The position numbers were made by a program, and so were the translations under genes. The notes under the pieces were generated by a model. The model did not search any database. It was not told the origin of the DNA and was given only the letters and a program-made list of their open reading frames with translations. A stretch of DNA of 64,000 bases from Streptomyces sp. JJ38 (GTDB lineage Bacteria > Actinomycetota > Actinomycetes > Streptomycetales > Streptomycetaceae): contig NZ_JABLSI010000024.1 in NCBI RefSeq assembly GCF_019303475.1, forward strand, positions 1-64,000, given 5' to 3'. Below, piece after piece: positions 47,849-58,100 of this stretch (position 1 is its first letter; every line of letters starts with the position of its first letter).

Positions 47849-48112
47849 TTATTCAGACTCACCCATCAGCTCATCCCGAATTCTCGCGGCTTCAGTACGA
47901 GCTGAAGCTGCTTCGGCACGAGCTTTCTGGCGATCCTTCGGGTAGGTCAGTACTGCAGCCAGCCAATCCAGAGCACACGCAGCCTCTTCCCACCATTCCG
48001 CCAAATGTTTAGGATTTCCGTCTTCACATGGCTTCCTTGAACGTACCTCCCTCAGTTTTCGCAGTGCAGCGCGAGATTGACTGAAGGAAGACACCAGTTC
48101 ACCCACGTCCAC
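47849..48112 (-). CDS. Putative immunity protein for the RHS toxin
   Basis: About 87 residues, beginning inside the last 14 bases of the toxin gene (GTG 48112; TTG 48115 and GTG 48106 are alternatives). It is mostly charged helix: SFSQSRAALRKLREV, EWWEEAACALDWLA and RAEAASARTEAARIRDEL. No known domain is recognised. The assignment rests on position: small polymorphic-toxin immunity genes usually overlap or directly follow the toxin, and this gene shares the AT-rich composition of the toxin tip (45% GC counted by hand at 48001-48060). It could instead be an unrelated accessory. Confidence 0.55.
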   Translation of the reverse strand: MDVGELVSSFSQSRAALRKLREVRSRKPCEDGNPKHLAEWWEEAACALDWLAAVLTYPKDRQKARAEAASARTEAARIRDELMGESE

Positions 48113-51100
48113 CAATCAGGGGAAGGAATCTCTGGCAAGCTGGACACGGCCCCAACAATTCACCGTGCTCCATCACAGAGAATGGATTCCCTCGTGCGCC
48201 GCCGCCAATTTTAACAGATTGGAAAATCGCACCCTCCAACGGGATTTCGGATTCCTCGAATTGAATAGCGCAGCCGATTTCCCCACAGCCACCATGATGC
48301 CGGGAATTAACCACCGCCCTGGCAACCTGGGGGGTCATCGGACCGGTACGCCTGTCCTCCGCATAGGCGAGCCTGGAATGCTCACCATCCGCAGAGGTAA
48401 TCTTCGTGGCTACATTGGGGCGTTCCTCAGGAGGAATCTTGGTCAGCGCTTCGTCCGCGTAGTCCAGCAGATCATCATCGGCGTCGCCACAATTGTGAAC
48501 GAGGACCGAGGCAGTGCCTGCCAAAGCATAGTACGTGTGGAGGTCGCTGACGGTGAGGTTGTGGACCGTGGCCTGCTGGGTCCAGCGCTGGACCGCGGTG
48601 ATCTGGACGTAGGTGCCCGCGCTGGTCTGGAGCCACTGGCCGCGCTGGAGGTCGGTGGCGTCGAGCCACTCGTCCAGCTCGGGGACCCAGAACGGGTGAC
48701 CGTCGGTCGCGGTGACGGAGGCCGTCTCCTCGCCCTGGTCGCCGTCGAGGTCGATGGTGACCTTGACGAGGTTCTTGGCTCCCGAGCCGGTGATCTCGGC
48801 GGTGACCGTCTCGACCTCGGTTACGCCCGTCTCCGGGTCGGTGGCGAGGACCTTGTCGCCGAGATCGACGTCCTGAATCGGCTTGGTGGAGCCATCGGCC
48901 ATCAGAACCCGGGTGCCGGGGACGAAGCTGTTACTGACGGGGCAGCTCGCCGGACTGTCGGAACCTTCTGGTTCGTCACCTCTGGAGGACCGGTTGTCCC
49001 TCGCCCTCTTGCGAGCGGCAGCAAGCTTGTCCTTGGCCTTGCTGAGCGTCTTGGAGTGCTTCCACATCCCCTTGACGCCGGCCGTCAGGTCGTCGAGCAG
49101 GCCCCAGACGCGCTTGACCATGCGGGCGCCCTTGGCCCACTGCCAGGGGGCGCCGTATTTGGCGAGGATCTTGCCCGCCAGGCCGCCGACGAAGCTGCCC
49201 GCGATGTTGAGCGCGGTCTCACCGCACGCCGCCAGGTCACCGGTGGAGAAGCAGTCCATCGCGGCGTTGATGCCGAGGATGTCCTTGGCGATCTCGACCA
49301 GTTCCTTGGCCGCGTCGATGGTCTGCTGGCGGGCCGCGTTGTACTGGTTCTGGGCTCGGTCAACCTCTTCCTGAGCCTTTGTCTCTTCCCGCGACTGACC
49401 CCACGTCGACTTACTCATTATGTACTTGGGGTCGATCATGATGGCCAACAGCCCCGACGGGTCGGAGTTGGTGACCGGGCTGTTGTTGGCGTAGGCGTAG
49501 CCGTTGACCTGTTGCGGGTCGGTGTAGTCGATGATCGGGTCGACCGAGATGAACTTGCCCAGCTCGGCGTCGTACTGGCGTGCCCCGATGTGGGTCAGGC
49601 CGGTCTGGCTGTCGATCGTGCCGCCGACGTAGCCCTTCTCGCCGGGCCAGGTGCCCGTGGGGGCACCCCGCTTCTGGCCGTAGGGGTTGAAGCGGCGCTG
49701 CGCGACCTGGCCGGTCTCGGAGTCGACCGCGAGCTGGGCCGTGCCCTGGTGGTCGGAGGCGAGGAAGGACAGCTTGCCGTCGTCCGTGCGGACGGCGACG
49801 GTCTGGCCGCCGTAGGAGTAGTAGCGGGTGGCCTCGACCGTGGTGGAGCCGTTGGCCAGCCGCAGCTCCATGCCGGGCAGGTAGACCGTGGTGGAGGTGG
49901 CGTCGCGCCGCAGGACGCGGTCGCCGCCGGCGTTGTAGACGTAGGTCGCCTCGTCGCCGCTCGCCTCGGTGGACTTACTCAGCTTGCCCTCGGCGTTCCA
50001 CTCCAGGGTCTGGGCGTTGCCGCCGATGACGCGCTGCGTGGTGTTGCCGGTCGCGTCGTAGCCGTAGGTGAACTGCTGGTCGACCGTGGGGCCGTCCTCG
50101 ACGACCTTGGTGACGGCGTGCGGACCGGCGTCGCCTTCCCCGTACGTGTAGGTGCGGGTGACGTCCTGGGCCGAGTCGAGGCCGGTGTCGTGGTGGATCT
50201 CCTGGGTGCGGTTGCCGATGGAGTCGACGGTGTAGGACGTCCAGTAGGGCGCCGGGCCGCCGAGGGCGGCGGTGCCGGGGGACGCGTCACAGGCGGTCGG
50301 GCTGGTGCCGCCCAGCTGGCCGCCGACGGTGCCGGAGCCCGTCGCCGTCTGCGCGTCGGCCGACGGGGTCCACGCCTCGGTGAGGCGTCGCCCGGTGTCG
50401 TAGGCGAAACACTGGACGTCGGGGAAGGCACCCGCGGCGTCCGCGATGGACAGGATGTTGCCCACCTGGTCGTAGGCGTAGTCCGCCGAGCGGACCGGGG
50501 GCTCCTGCGAGCCCAGGTCGAGCTGCGAACGGGTCAGCCGGTCGGTGCCCTTCTCGTAGGAGAAGGTCTGCCACAGCGTCTCGTCGCCCGCCATGTTGAG
50601 GCTGAGCTGCTGGAGCAGGCTGGTCGGCGAGTACTTGGTCTCCTCGACCAGGGGGGTGTTGTTCACCGACATGCTGCTGGCGCGCTGGAGCTCGTCGTAC
50701 CCGTAGGTGAGCGTCTCCGCTTCCAGGCCGCCTGCGGCGGGCATCCCCGAGCTCTGGAGGGTGCCGTCGCGGTTGTAGTTCTCGGTGAAGGTGTAGACGC
50801 CGCCCAGGGCGCCCTCGGAGTCGGGGACCTGGTAGGCGGTCTTCAACGGCCGGTAGTACTCGTCCATCGACTGGACGACGGAGGCGAAGTAGTCGCTGCC
50901 GCCGTTGACGTAGCGCAGCGACGCGTACGGCTTGCCGAGCCAGCCCGCCTTGTCGTAGCGGGTCTCGGTCAGCTTGGTGCCGGTGCCGGGGTCGCCCTCC
51001 CAGGTGGAGAGGGCTCGGCCCAGCTTGTCGTAGACCGTGGAGGTCTTGGTGCCCCGGGCATCGGTGGTGGAGACGAGCTGGTCCAGCTCGTCGTAGACCA

Positions 51101-54100
51101 TCGTGGACGTGCCCGCGTCGGGGTCAACGCTCTTCACCTTGCGGCCGAGCTGGTCGTACTCGTAGCTCCAGCTGTTGCCCTGGGCGTCGGTGACCGTCTC
51201 CAGGCGCCCGGCCGGGGTGAAGGTGTAGGCCGTGAGGTCGTAGCCGTTGCCGGGGCCGGCCGCGCCGCCCGGGTTCGGGGTGTCGCCGTCCCAGTGCCAG
51301 ATCTCGGTGGTCTGGCCCGCCGCGTTGGTGACGGTCGTGGTGGGGACGCCGCCCTCGGGCGGGTCGACGTGGGTGTACTCGCCGTCGTAGGTGGTGGTGG
51401 AGCTCCACTGCTCCGCTCCGGCCACGGCAAACGTCTGCTTCGTCGGGCGGCCGAGACCGTCGTATTCGGACAGCGTCTGGGCGCCGACCTCACCGTCGTC
51501 GACGATCAGCAGCTCCGAGGACGGGGCGCCGAGGGCGTTGTAGGTGGCGGTGGTCTTCCAGACCTTGCCGGTGCCGTCGTAGTGGGCGTCGGCGACCATG
51601 CGGGTGCCGTCGGGCCCCTCGGTCTGCTTCTGCCGCGGACGCAGCAACCCGTCGTAGAGCTGGTACTCGACGCCGTAGGTGCCGCCGATCTCCAGCTTCT
51701 CGGTCTTCACCGCGACGGGCTTGTCGGCCCGGACGTCGTAGGAGTACTTGATGCTCGGGCTCTGGGTCTTGGCCCGGTCCGGCATCCACACCGAGACCAG
51801 CCGGCCCATCGGGTCGTAGGCGAGGTCGGTGCGCTTGCCGTTGGGGTCGGTCTGGCCGCTGGACTGGCCCCAGGCGGGGGCGTAGTCCGTGGTGGTGACG
51901 TGCCCGAGGGCGTTGGTGACCTTGGTCTGGGAGATCAGGCCATTGACGTCGATGTACTCGGTTGTGGTCGTCGCGCCGCCCGCGTCCGTCTGGGAGGTGG
52001 GGCGGCCGAAGGCGTCGTAGGCGGTGGTGCCGGTTTCCTGGTAGGTGGCGGTGGTGCCGTCGTGGGCCGTCATCCGCTCGGTCGTCGTGGGGTCGCCCTT
52101 GGTGGGGGCGTCACCGAAGGCGCCGCCGTCGTAGGCGGTGCGCTCGTCCGCGAGGACCTGGGTCGCACGGTCCGGGGTGGCCGAGCAGGCGACGGACACC
52201 TTCTCGCTGCGCGACGGCAGCTCGTACATGTTCTGCGCGGGGTTGTCCGCGTACCACATACGGGTGCAGGTGTCGTCCTCGGCCGTGGAGACGTCGCCGA
52301 GTTCCTCGATCTCCGTCGCACGGCCGGTGCGGACGGAGGTGTCGAAGGTGGTGGTGGCCTTTGTCTCGCGCCAGGCGCCGTCCGAGAGCAGCTTGTAGCC
52401 GCGGTTGACGCGCGGGCGGACGATGGTCGCGTCGGTCGTCTTCCACGGCTTGGTCTGGGTGGCGGTGACGTGCTTCCACGGCTCGGTGATGGTCTTGGCC
52501 ACCACCTCGCCGCCGTCGTACGTGGCCGCCTCCAGCTCGAAGCCGGTGTACTCCTTGTGCCCGGTGTAGGTCTTGCCGGTGGAGTCGGTGACGGTCTCGG
52601 TGCGGGTGCCGCCGGCCGGGTCCTTGTCGCCGTCGAGGCCCTGGAGGAACGTGTAGTCGATCCGGGTGGGCATCGTCTGGCCGTCGCCGCTGGTGACGGT
52701 GACCTTGCCGTAGCCCTGCCACTGGTCCCAGGTCAGCATCTCCTCGTCGGTGATGCCGTCCTTCTCGCCGTGCCGCCAGCCGGCCGGGCCCTGGTAGTCG
52801 TACCGGGTGACCAGGTCGCGGGCGCCGCCGGTGCGGTCACTCTGGATGATCTCGGCGACGACGTACTTGTGGAACCAGTCGGTGGTCGGGTCGATGTAGC
52901 CGGGCGGGGTCCAGCGCATGGGGTAGCAGCGCTTGGTCTGCTCACCGGGCGCGGGCAGGGCGTCGGCGGTGCACTCGGTGGGCGCGTAGTTGACGTCGAG
53001 CTGGGTTCCGGTCTCCGTCAGGACGGTGGCGAGCCGGAAGCGGTGGAAGGGGGCGATGTTGTCGCCGTCCTTGTCCACGCGGTTGACGAGCTGCTCGCCC
53101 TGGAGCTCCAGGGAGGGCAGCGCGGCCTCGCCGCCGACCTTGCCCGCGTGGTCGATCTTCGAGAGCCACAGCGTCTTGGAGTCGTCGCCGTTGTCGGTGA
53201 ACAGGTGGGTGAACGTCCAGGCGTCGACGTCCTGGTAGGAGCCGTCGCCGGTGTGCATCTGGGTGGTGATGCCGGTCAGCCGCTTGCGGGTCCAGAAGGT
53301 GGCCGCGGCCTGGCTGGCGTCGCACTTGGTGTCGGCCTTGCAGTAGCGGTCCACCGGGGTGTCCGGCCAGTGCTTGGCGTTCTCTTCCTTGAACTTGCTC
53401 GCCGCGCAGTCGAAGTCGGCCGTGGGCAGGCAGCGTTCGGCGGTGGTGAAGACGACGCGGGCCGCGGGGTCGCTGGTGAAGACCTGGCCCTCGCGCTGGC
53501 CGTAGTCGATGCGCTTGAGGTAGCCGCCGCGGGTGTAGGCGGTGCCGTTGACGTCGGTCTTGCCGTTCAGCGCGTAGTGGTTGGTCTCCTTGCCGTACAC
53601 GTACGACATCACGTTGCCGTGCGTGTCCTTGACGTAGTCCAGGTTCCAGCGCCACGCCTGCTTGCAGTGGGCGTCGGCGAAGGTGGAGTCGTAGCAGGGC
53701 TCGCCGGAGTCGTCGCCGAAGACGGGCGTCGTCCAGGTGGAGTTGGTCACCTCGTCGCCGGAGGACCAGCCGGGGCGGCGGTTGAGGCCGAAGTAGTACT
53801 CGGTGCCGTCGGTGGTGGTGACCTTCCAGTGCTCACCGTTGTCGTCGCCGTTGGTGGCGCCGGTGAGCTTCTCGATCCGGGCGCCGTTCTCGCCGGTGAG
53901 GTGCCACTTGCCGGTGTCGTCGTCCTTGATCAGCTCACCGGAGGCGCCGTCGAGCATGATGGTCGCGTTGTCGAACGCCCAGCACTGCTCGGCCGAGTTG
54001 TCGTGCCCGTCGTCCTTGCAGGGCTTGTAGCGGCGCTCGATGTAGCCGGGCTCGTAGGAGAAGCCCTCACCGATCCAGGAACCCTGGTTGTTGGTGGTCG

Positions 54101-55013
54101 AGGTGCGGCCGTCGACGGCCTGGGAGGAGTAGCTGAGGCCGATGGTCGGCCCCAGTCCGCCCGGGGTCGGGACCGTCCGGAAGGGGTAGTTCCAGGAGAA
54201 CCCGCCGGAGGACTTGGCCACCGACCACTCCGCCGACGGCGACAGCGGGGTGGCCTTGTAGTCGCCCTGCGCGGAGGAGTCACCCGCGCTGACGGCCAGC
54301 AGGGGCGTGGGCTCGACGGCCTGGGTGGAGAGGCCGTCCTCGGCACCCTGCGCCTCGACGGTCGCGGTGAGCGTCTGCTCTTCGGTGTCGTTGCGGGTCG
54401 GGAGGGGCTTGGGCAGATCCGGGCACTTCTCGCTGCCCGGGGTGGCGAACACGGCGCACTCGGGGAGTTCGACGAGCCGCAGCCGGGCGCCGTAGCCGCC
54501 GCCGTAGCCCTCGGCGAACTCGCCGTAGTCGAGGGAGAGTTCGACGGGGGCGGGGTCCGTCCCGCCGTCGGTGCGCTCAACCTTCAGCACGGCCGCGCTG
54601 CCCGTCTCCGCGGCCTCCTCGCGGCCCAGGGAGGAGACGCGGACGCTGGCCGGGTCGGCCGCGTCCTCGTCGGCGGTGGTGACGGTGACGGGGAGGCCGC
54701 CGATCACGGTGGGGTCACCGTTCTCGGCACCGACCCGGACGGTGGCGCTGGCGGCCTCCGGCCAGTCGGCCTCGCCCAGGGTCGTGACCGCGGCTTCCTT
54801 CGCCGGGTCGGACCCTCGCGGTTTCGCCTCGGCGTTGCGGCCCTCGGCCGGGTCGCCGAGGTCCTGGACGTCGGGCCGGCCGTCGCCGGAGTCGTCGAAG
54901 TAGACGAGTTGCACCAGCCCCGTCGTCACCGCGAGGCTCAGCCCGATCGCGATCGGGCCCACCGCGCGGCGCGGTATGCGCCGGGTGAGCAATCGTCCTC
55001 TGAAGGACTTCAC
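48099..55013 (-). CDS. Secreted RHS/YD-repeat polymorphic toxin with HINT domain and deaminase-like tip
   Basis: A 2,304-residue protein. GTG 55013 follows GGGAGAG and opens with a basic head and one hydrophobic segment (VGPIAIGLSLAVTTGLVQLV), a signal peptide or anchor. An N-terminal SpvB-like region (GLGPTIGLSYSSQAVDG) leads into a long YD-repeat shell ending in GARQYDAELGKFISVDPI and YAYANNSPVTNSDPSGL. A pretoxin HINT protease domain (about 2030-2176) runs from NSFVPGTRVLMADGS to VLVHNC. The last ~128 residues carry CGE (Cys2243, Glu2245) and PCPAC (Cys2290, Cys2293), the zinc-site pattern of cytidine-deaminase-fold toxins (YwqJ/SCP1.201-like). HINT would release the tip, which would act on nucleic acid or nucleotides in a target cell. 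Confidence 0.87.
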   Translation of the reverse strand: MKSFRGRLLTRRIPRRAVGPIAIGLSLAVTTGLVQLVYFDDSGDGRPDVQDLGDPAEGRNAEAKPRGSDPAKEAAVTTLGEADWPEAASATVRVGAENGDPTVIGGLPVTVTTADEDAADPASVRVSSLGREEAAETGSAAVLKVERTDGGTDPAPVELSLDYGEFAEGYGGGYGARLRLVELPECAVFATPGSEKCPDLPKPLPTRNDTEEQTLTATVEAQGAEDGLSTQAVEPTPLLAVSAGDSSAQGDYKATPLSPSAEWSVAKSSGGFSWNYPFRTVPTPGGLGPTIGLSYSSQAVDGRTSTTNNQGSWIGEGFSYEPGYIERRYKPCKDDGHDNSAEQCWAFDNATIMLDGASGELIKDDDTGKWHLTGENGARIEKLTGATNGDDNGEHWKVTTTDGTEYYFGLNRRPGWSSGDEVTNSTWTTPVFGDDSGEPCYDSTFADAHCKQAWRWNLDYVKDTHGNVMSYVYGKETNHYALNGKTDVNGTAYTRGGYLKRIDYGQREGQVFTSDPAARVVFTTAERCLPTADFDCAASKFKEENAKHWPDTPVDRYCKADTKCDASQAAATFWTRKRLTGITTQMHTGDGSYQDVDAWTFTHLFTDNGDDSKTLWLSKIDHAGKVGGEAALPSLELQGEQLVNRVDKDGDNIAPFHRFRLATVLTETGTQLDVNYAPTECTADALPAPGEQTKRCYPMRWTPPGYIDPTTDWFHKYVVAEIIQSDRTGGARDLVTRYDYQGPAGWRHGEKDGITDEEMLTWDQWQGYGKVTVTSGDGQTMPTRIDYTFLQGLDGDKDPAGGTRTETVTDSTGKTYTGHKEYTGFELEAATYDGGEVVAKTITEPWKHVTATQTKPWKTTDATIVRPRVNRGYKLLSDGAWRETKATTTFDTSVRTGRATEIEELGDVSTAEDDTCTRMWYADNPAQNMYELPSRSEKVSVACSATPDRATQVLADERTAYDGGAFGDAPTKGDPTTTERMTAHDGTTATYQETGTTAYDAFGRPTSQTDAGGATTTTEYIDVNGLISQTKVTNALGHVTTTDYAPAWGQSSGQTDPNGKRTDLAYDPMGRLVSVWMPDRAKTQSPSIKYSYDVRADKPVAVKTEKLEIGGTYGVEYQLYDGLLRPRQKQTEGPDGTRMVADAHYDGTGKVWKTTATYNALGAPSSELLIVDDGEVGAQTLSEYDGLGRPTKQTFAVAGAEQWSSTTTYDGEYTHVDPPEGGVPTTTVTNAAGQTTEIWHWDGDTPNPGGAAGPGNGYDLTAYTFTPAGRLETVTDAQGNSWSYEYDQLGRKVKSVDPDAGTSTMVYDELDQLVSTTDARGTKTSTVYDKLGRALSTWEGDPGTGTKLTETRYDKAGWLGKPYASLRYVNGGSDYFASVVQSMDEYYRPLKTAYQVPDSEGALGGVYTFTENYNRDGTLQSSGMPAAGGLEAETLTYGYDELQRASSMSVNNTPLVEETKYSPTSLLQQLSLNMAGDETLWQTFSYEKGTDRLTRSQLDLGSQEPPVRSADYAYDQVGNILSIADAAGAFPDVQCFAYDTGRRLTEAWTPSADAQTATGSGTVGGQLGGTSPTACDASPGTAALGGPAPYWTSYTVDSIGNRTQEIHHDTGLDSAQDVTRTYTYGEGDAGPHAVTKVVEDGPTVDQQFTYGYDATGNTTQRVIGGNAQTLEWNAEGKLSKSTEASGDEATYVYNAGGDRVLRRDATSTTVYLPGMELRLANGSTTVEATRYYSYGGQTVAVRTDDGKLSFLASDHQGTAQLAVDSETGQVAQRRFNPYGQKRGAPTGTWPGEKGYVGGTIDSQTGLTHIGARQYDAELGKFISVDPIIDYTDPQQVNGYAYANNSPVTNSDPSGLLAIMIDPKYIMSKSTWGQSREETKAQEEVDRAQNQYNAARQQTIDAAKELVEIAKDILGINAAMDCFSTGDLAACGETALNIAGSFVGGLAGKILAKYGAPWQWAKGARMVKRVWGLLDDLTAGVKGMWKHSKTLSKAKDKLAAARKRARDNRSSRGDEPEGSDSPASCPVSNSFVPGTRVLMADGSTKPIQDVDLGDKVLATDPETGVTEVETVTAEITGSGAKNLVKVTIDLDGDQGEETASVTATDGHPFWVPELDEWLDATDLQRGQWLQTSAGTYVQITAVQRWTQQATVHNLTVSDLHTYYALAGTASVLVHNCGDADDDLLDYADEALTKIPPEERPNVATKITSADGEHSRLAYAEDRRTGPMTPQVARAVVNSRHHGGCGEIGCAIQFEESEIPLEGAIFQSVKIGGGARGNPFSVMEHGELLGPCPACQRFLPLIGGRG

Positions 55014-55079
55014 TGGGTTTCTCTCCCTGAGTCTGCCTGTGCAGGGCATTGCGGAGGGCGGAGGGGGACGGCGGCCGGC

Positions 55080-55114
55080 CGGGCCGGGAACCGTCGGGTG
55101 ACGGCCCCGGCCCG
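55080..55114 (-). terminator. Intercistronic hairpin between LamG and RHS genes
   Basis: A 9-bp outer stem (CGGGCCGGG / CCCGGCCCG) carries an inner CCGTC/GACGG stem. It lies 12 bases past the LamG stop and ~65 bases before the RHS start, so it may attenuate transcription into the RHS gene. Confidence 0.55.
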
Positions 55115-55125
55115 ACCGGGCCGCG

Positions 55126-58100
55126 TCAGAGGTCCGGCGTGGCCGTCAGCGACGCCATGTGCCGGATGGCGACCGGATCGGCGGCGCCCGCGTAGACCCG
55201 GACCTCGTCCAGGGCTCCCGCGAAGTACTCGCTGCCGCCACCGGTGGCCGAACGGCCGACCTGCAGCGCGCCGGTGGCCGCCCACAGCGTGTCGTCGGTG
55301 GCGATCGCCGTGTCGGCGAGCTGGCCCTGGACGTACAGCCGCAGCTCGTTGGCGAACGCGTCGTAGACGACGGCGAGATGGTGGCCGGAGCCGCCGGTGG
55401 TGGGCAGCTGCTGGTCGTCGGTGACCTTCACCGTCGACGCCGTGGCCGCGTCCTCCTCGGCCACCTCCAGCTCCCACTGGCCGGTGGCCGCCTGGTAGCG
55501 CACCGCGAACCGGTCGGCCGCGGCGCCGGGCAGCGAGATCACCGTCTGGGACTGGGCCGGATCCAGCGTGGTGGGCTGGGCCCGGACGGCGACGGTGAAG
55601 CTGGAGTCGCCGCCGACGGGCGGGGTGGCCGTGGCCGCGTAGGCCCCGGCGCCGTCCAGCTCCAGGTGTCCGTCACCCACCAGCGCCGCCTCGTCGAACA
55701 GCGGGTCGGCGGGCTGGTAGATCGCCGCGTTCCCGGTCAGGCTCAGCGGTTCGCCGCCCTCGTGGACGTTGGGTGACGTGCCGTCGGTGGCGCCGTCGAG
55801 CATCCAGTAGCCCTTGCGCTGCGCCTTGACCGTCATCAGCTCGGCCACCTGGGCGGCGGGCAGCACCCGGGTGAAGGCCCGCACCTCGGCGAGGTCGCCG
55901 TGGAAGTGGTCCCGGTAGCCGACGCGGTCGAGGGACCGGCCGATCTGCAGCGGCCCGTAGGAGGACCAGGCCGAGTGTCGCCTGGCGCTGCCGCGGTCCT
56001 GGTCGTTCACGTAGAGCCGCAGTTCGGGGCCGTCGGCGGCGTGGGCGTCGTAGACGCCGGTCAGCAGGACCCACTGGTCCGGGACCGGGGTGACCCCCGC
56101 GCTGACCTCCCACCGGCCGAGCGAGTCGACGTCGGAGACGGGGACGGAGAAGGCCCAGCTCCCGGCGGCCGCGTCGTAGCCGAGGACGAAGCCGGGCTCG
56201 CCGGTGCCGTCCTGGCTGACGACCGTCATGTCCCGGTCGAGAGAGGCCGGGCGGACCCAGGCGCTGACGGTGAAGCCCTCGGCGGTGTCGACCACCGAGT
56301 TGCCCGCGTCCAGGTAGGCGCCCGCGGTGCCGTCCAGCCGGGCGGCGTAGTCCGCGTGGCTGCCGGGGCCGGAGACGCCGAAGGTCACGCCGTCGCCCGC
56401 GGTGGCGGGGTGGCGGCCGGACTCGTCGTGCGCGTCGGGCGTGCCCGGCGCGTCGGCCAGGTTCCACTGCCCGGCGGCCGGCTCGCCGTCGGTCACCAGG
56501 AACTCGTGCTGGGCCCGGGTGCTGGAGTTGTTGGCCTTGTCGTACGCCTCCACCGTCACCCAGTGCCGTCCGGCGGACTGCGGGGTCCACGTCACCGAGG
56601 CGGCGCCTCCGGCCTGCGGCGGGGCGAGGCTCTGCATCGGCTCGCCGTCGAAGGCGTAGCGGTACTCGACCACGTCGCTGTCGGGGCCCGCGTCGTCGGG
56701 GTTGGGACGGAAGGTGAACGTCCCCGCGGTGCCGACGCCGTGGTGCCAGATCCCGTCGTCCGGGTACTGCTCGGAGTCCACGAGCGGGGCGCCGGGGCGG
56801 GTGGTGTCGTAGACGAACTCGCAGCGCTGTGGTGTGCCGTCGCTGCTCCATCCACCCCACGCGTCACCGTCGTAGGCCCGTGCGGACCAGTAGATGACGG
56901 TGTTCTCCGGGATCGTCTCCTTCACCTCGTGGGCGAAGGTCGTCCCGGGGTTGGGTGCCTTGTAGGTGGTGTCGTAGGTGTACGACTGGTCGGTGCCGGA
57001 CGCGTCCTGCCAGGTCAGCTTGAACTGGACCTTCACCTTGTCCGTGTGGGACGAGTTGTGGTCCGGGTCGCGGGCCTCGGCCCGCAGCACCGGGGGCCGC
57101 TCGACGTACGGCCGGTCCTCGCCCCAGACGCACGCCCCGCCGGGGTCGGACGACATCAGCGTGTGGTCGACCTGCTGGGGCACGGTGTTGTACTGCACGG
57201 ACAGATACGCGTTGCCGCAGATCCGCTTCCACTCCTCGACTCGGCTCTCGCTCTCGGCGCGTAGTCCGAGCGAGAGCGAGGACCAGTCGCCGTCGGCCGC
57301 GGCCTGCACCTCGTCGGTCAGCTCGCCACCCTCGAAATGCAGGTTGGCCTGGCTGGAGCAGGAGGTGGGAGAGATCTTCTTGTCCACCGTCGCCAGGTAG
57401 TCGTCCCAGTCGTCCTTGGTGTTGGACCAGTCGCTGGACGAGGTGACCTTGTAGTTCTTCCCGCCGATCCGGTAGAGCCGGATCGGCTCGGCCTTCGCGT
57501 CGGCCCAGTACACGTGGGCGACCCGGGCGGAGAAGGTGGCCTTGATGATCTGCTTGCCCTGGAACGCGGACACCGGCAGGGTGAACAGCCCCCGGCGCAC
57601 GCCGACGCCGTTGCAACCCACCGGGTTGTAGTCCGTGGGGCACTTGCCGACACCCTGGCTCCCGGAGTACTTCCAGGCCGCGGCGCTGGGCTTGCCCGAC
57701 ATCACGTTCGTCCACGCCGACCGGCTCACGGTCTTCTGGATCGGGTCGATGACGACGGGGAAGACGGTGTCCTCACCACTGAGCAGCTTCTGATCGGGCA
57801 CGAGGGCCAGCTCGCCGTCGCCGACCTCGACGTCGACGGGGGCCGTCCGGCCGCCGTTGCCCGGGCCGCGCAGTGCGGCCTTGGCGGCGGCCTCGTCCGC
57901 CTTCCCCGGCTTCTCGGGCGACGTCACCATCGCCGTCTTCAGCGCCGCCGCGTCGGTTGCGGACTTCCGCGTCGCCGTGGCGGGCTGGGTCGTGGACCCG
58001 GCCGCCTGGGGCTCTGCGGAATCCCACATCACCGGCTGGCCGGCCTCGAAGACCGTCCCGCCGACCGCCGAGTCCACCACGCGCAGGGCGCCCGAGGCGT

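Noticed and set aside
48165..55424. A 2,400-codon open frame on the plus strand across the toxin locus
   Set aside because: It is the antisense of the RHS gene: composition is Val/Gly/Arg/Leu-rich without domains, and the minus strand has clear YD repeats, HINT and toxin motifs. Long antisense frames are normal at this GC content.
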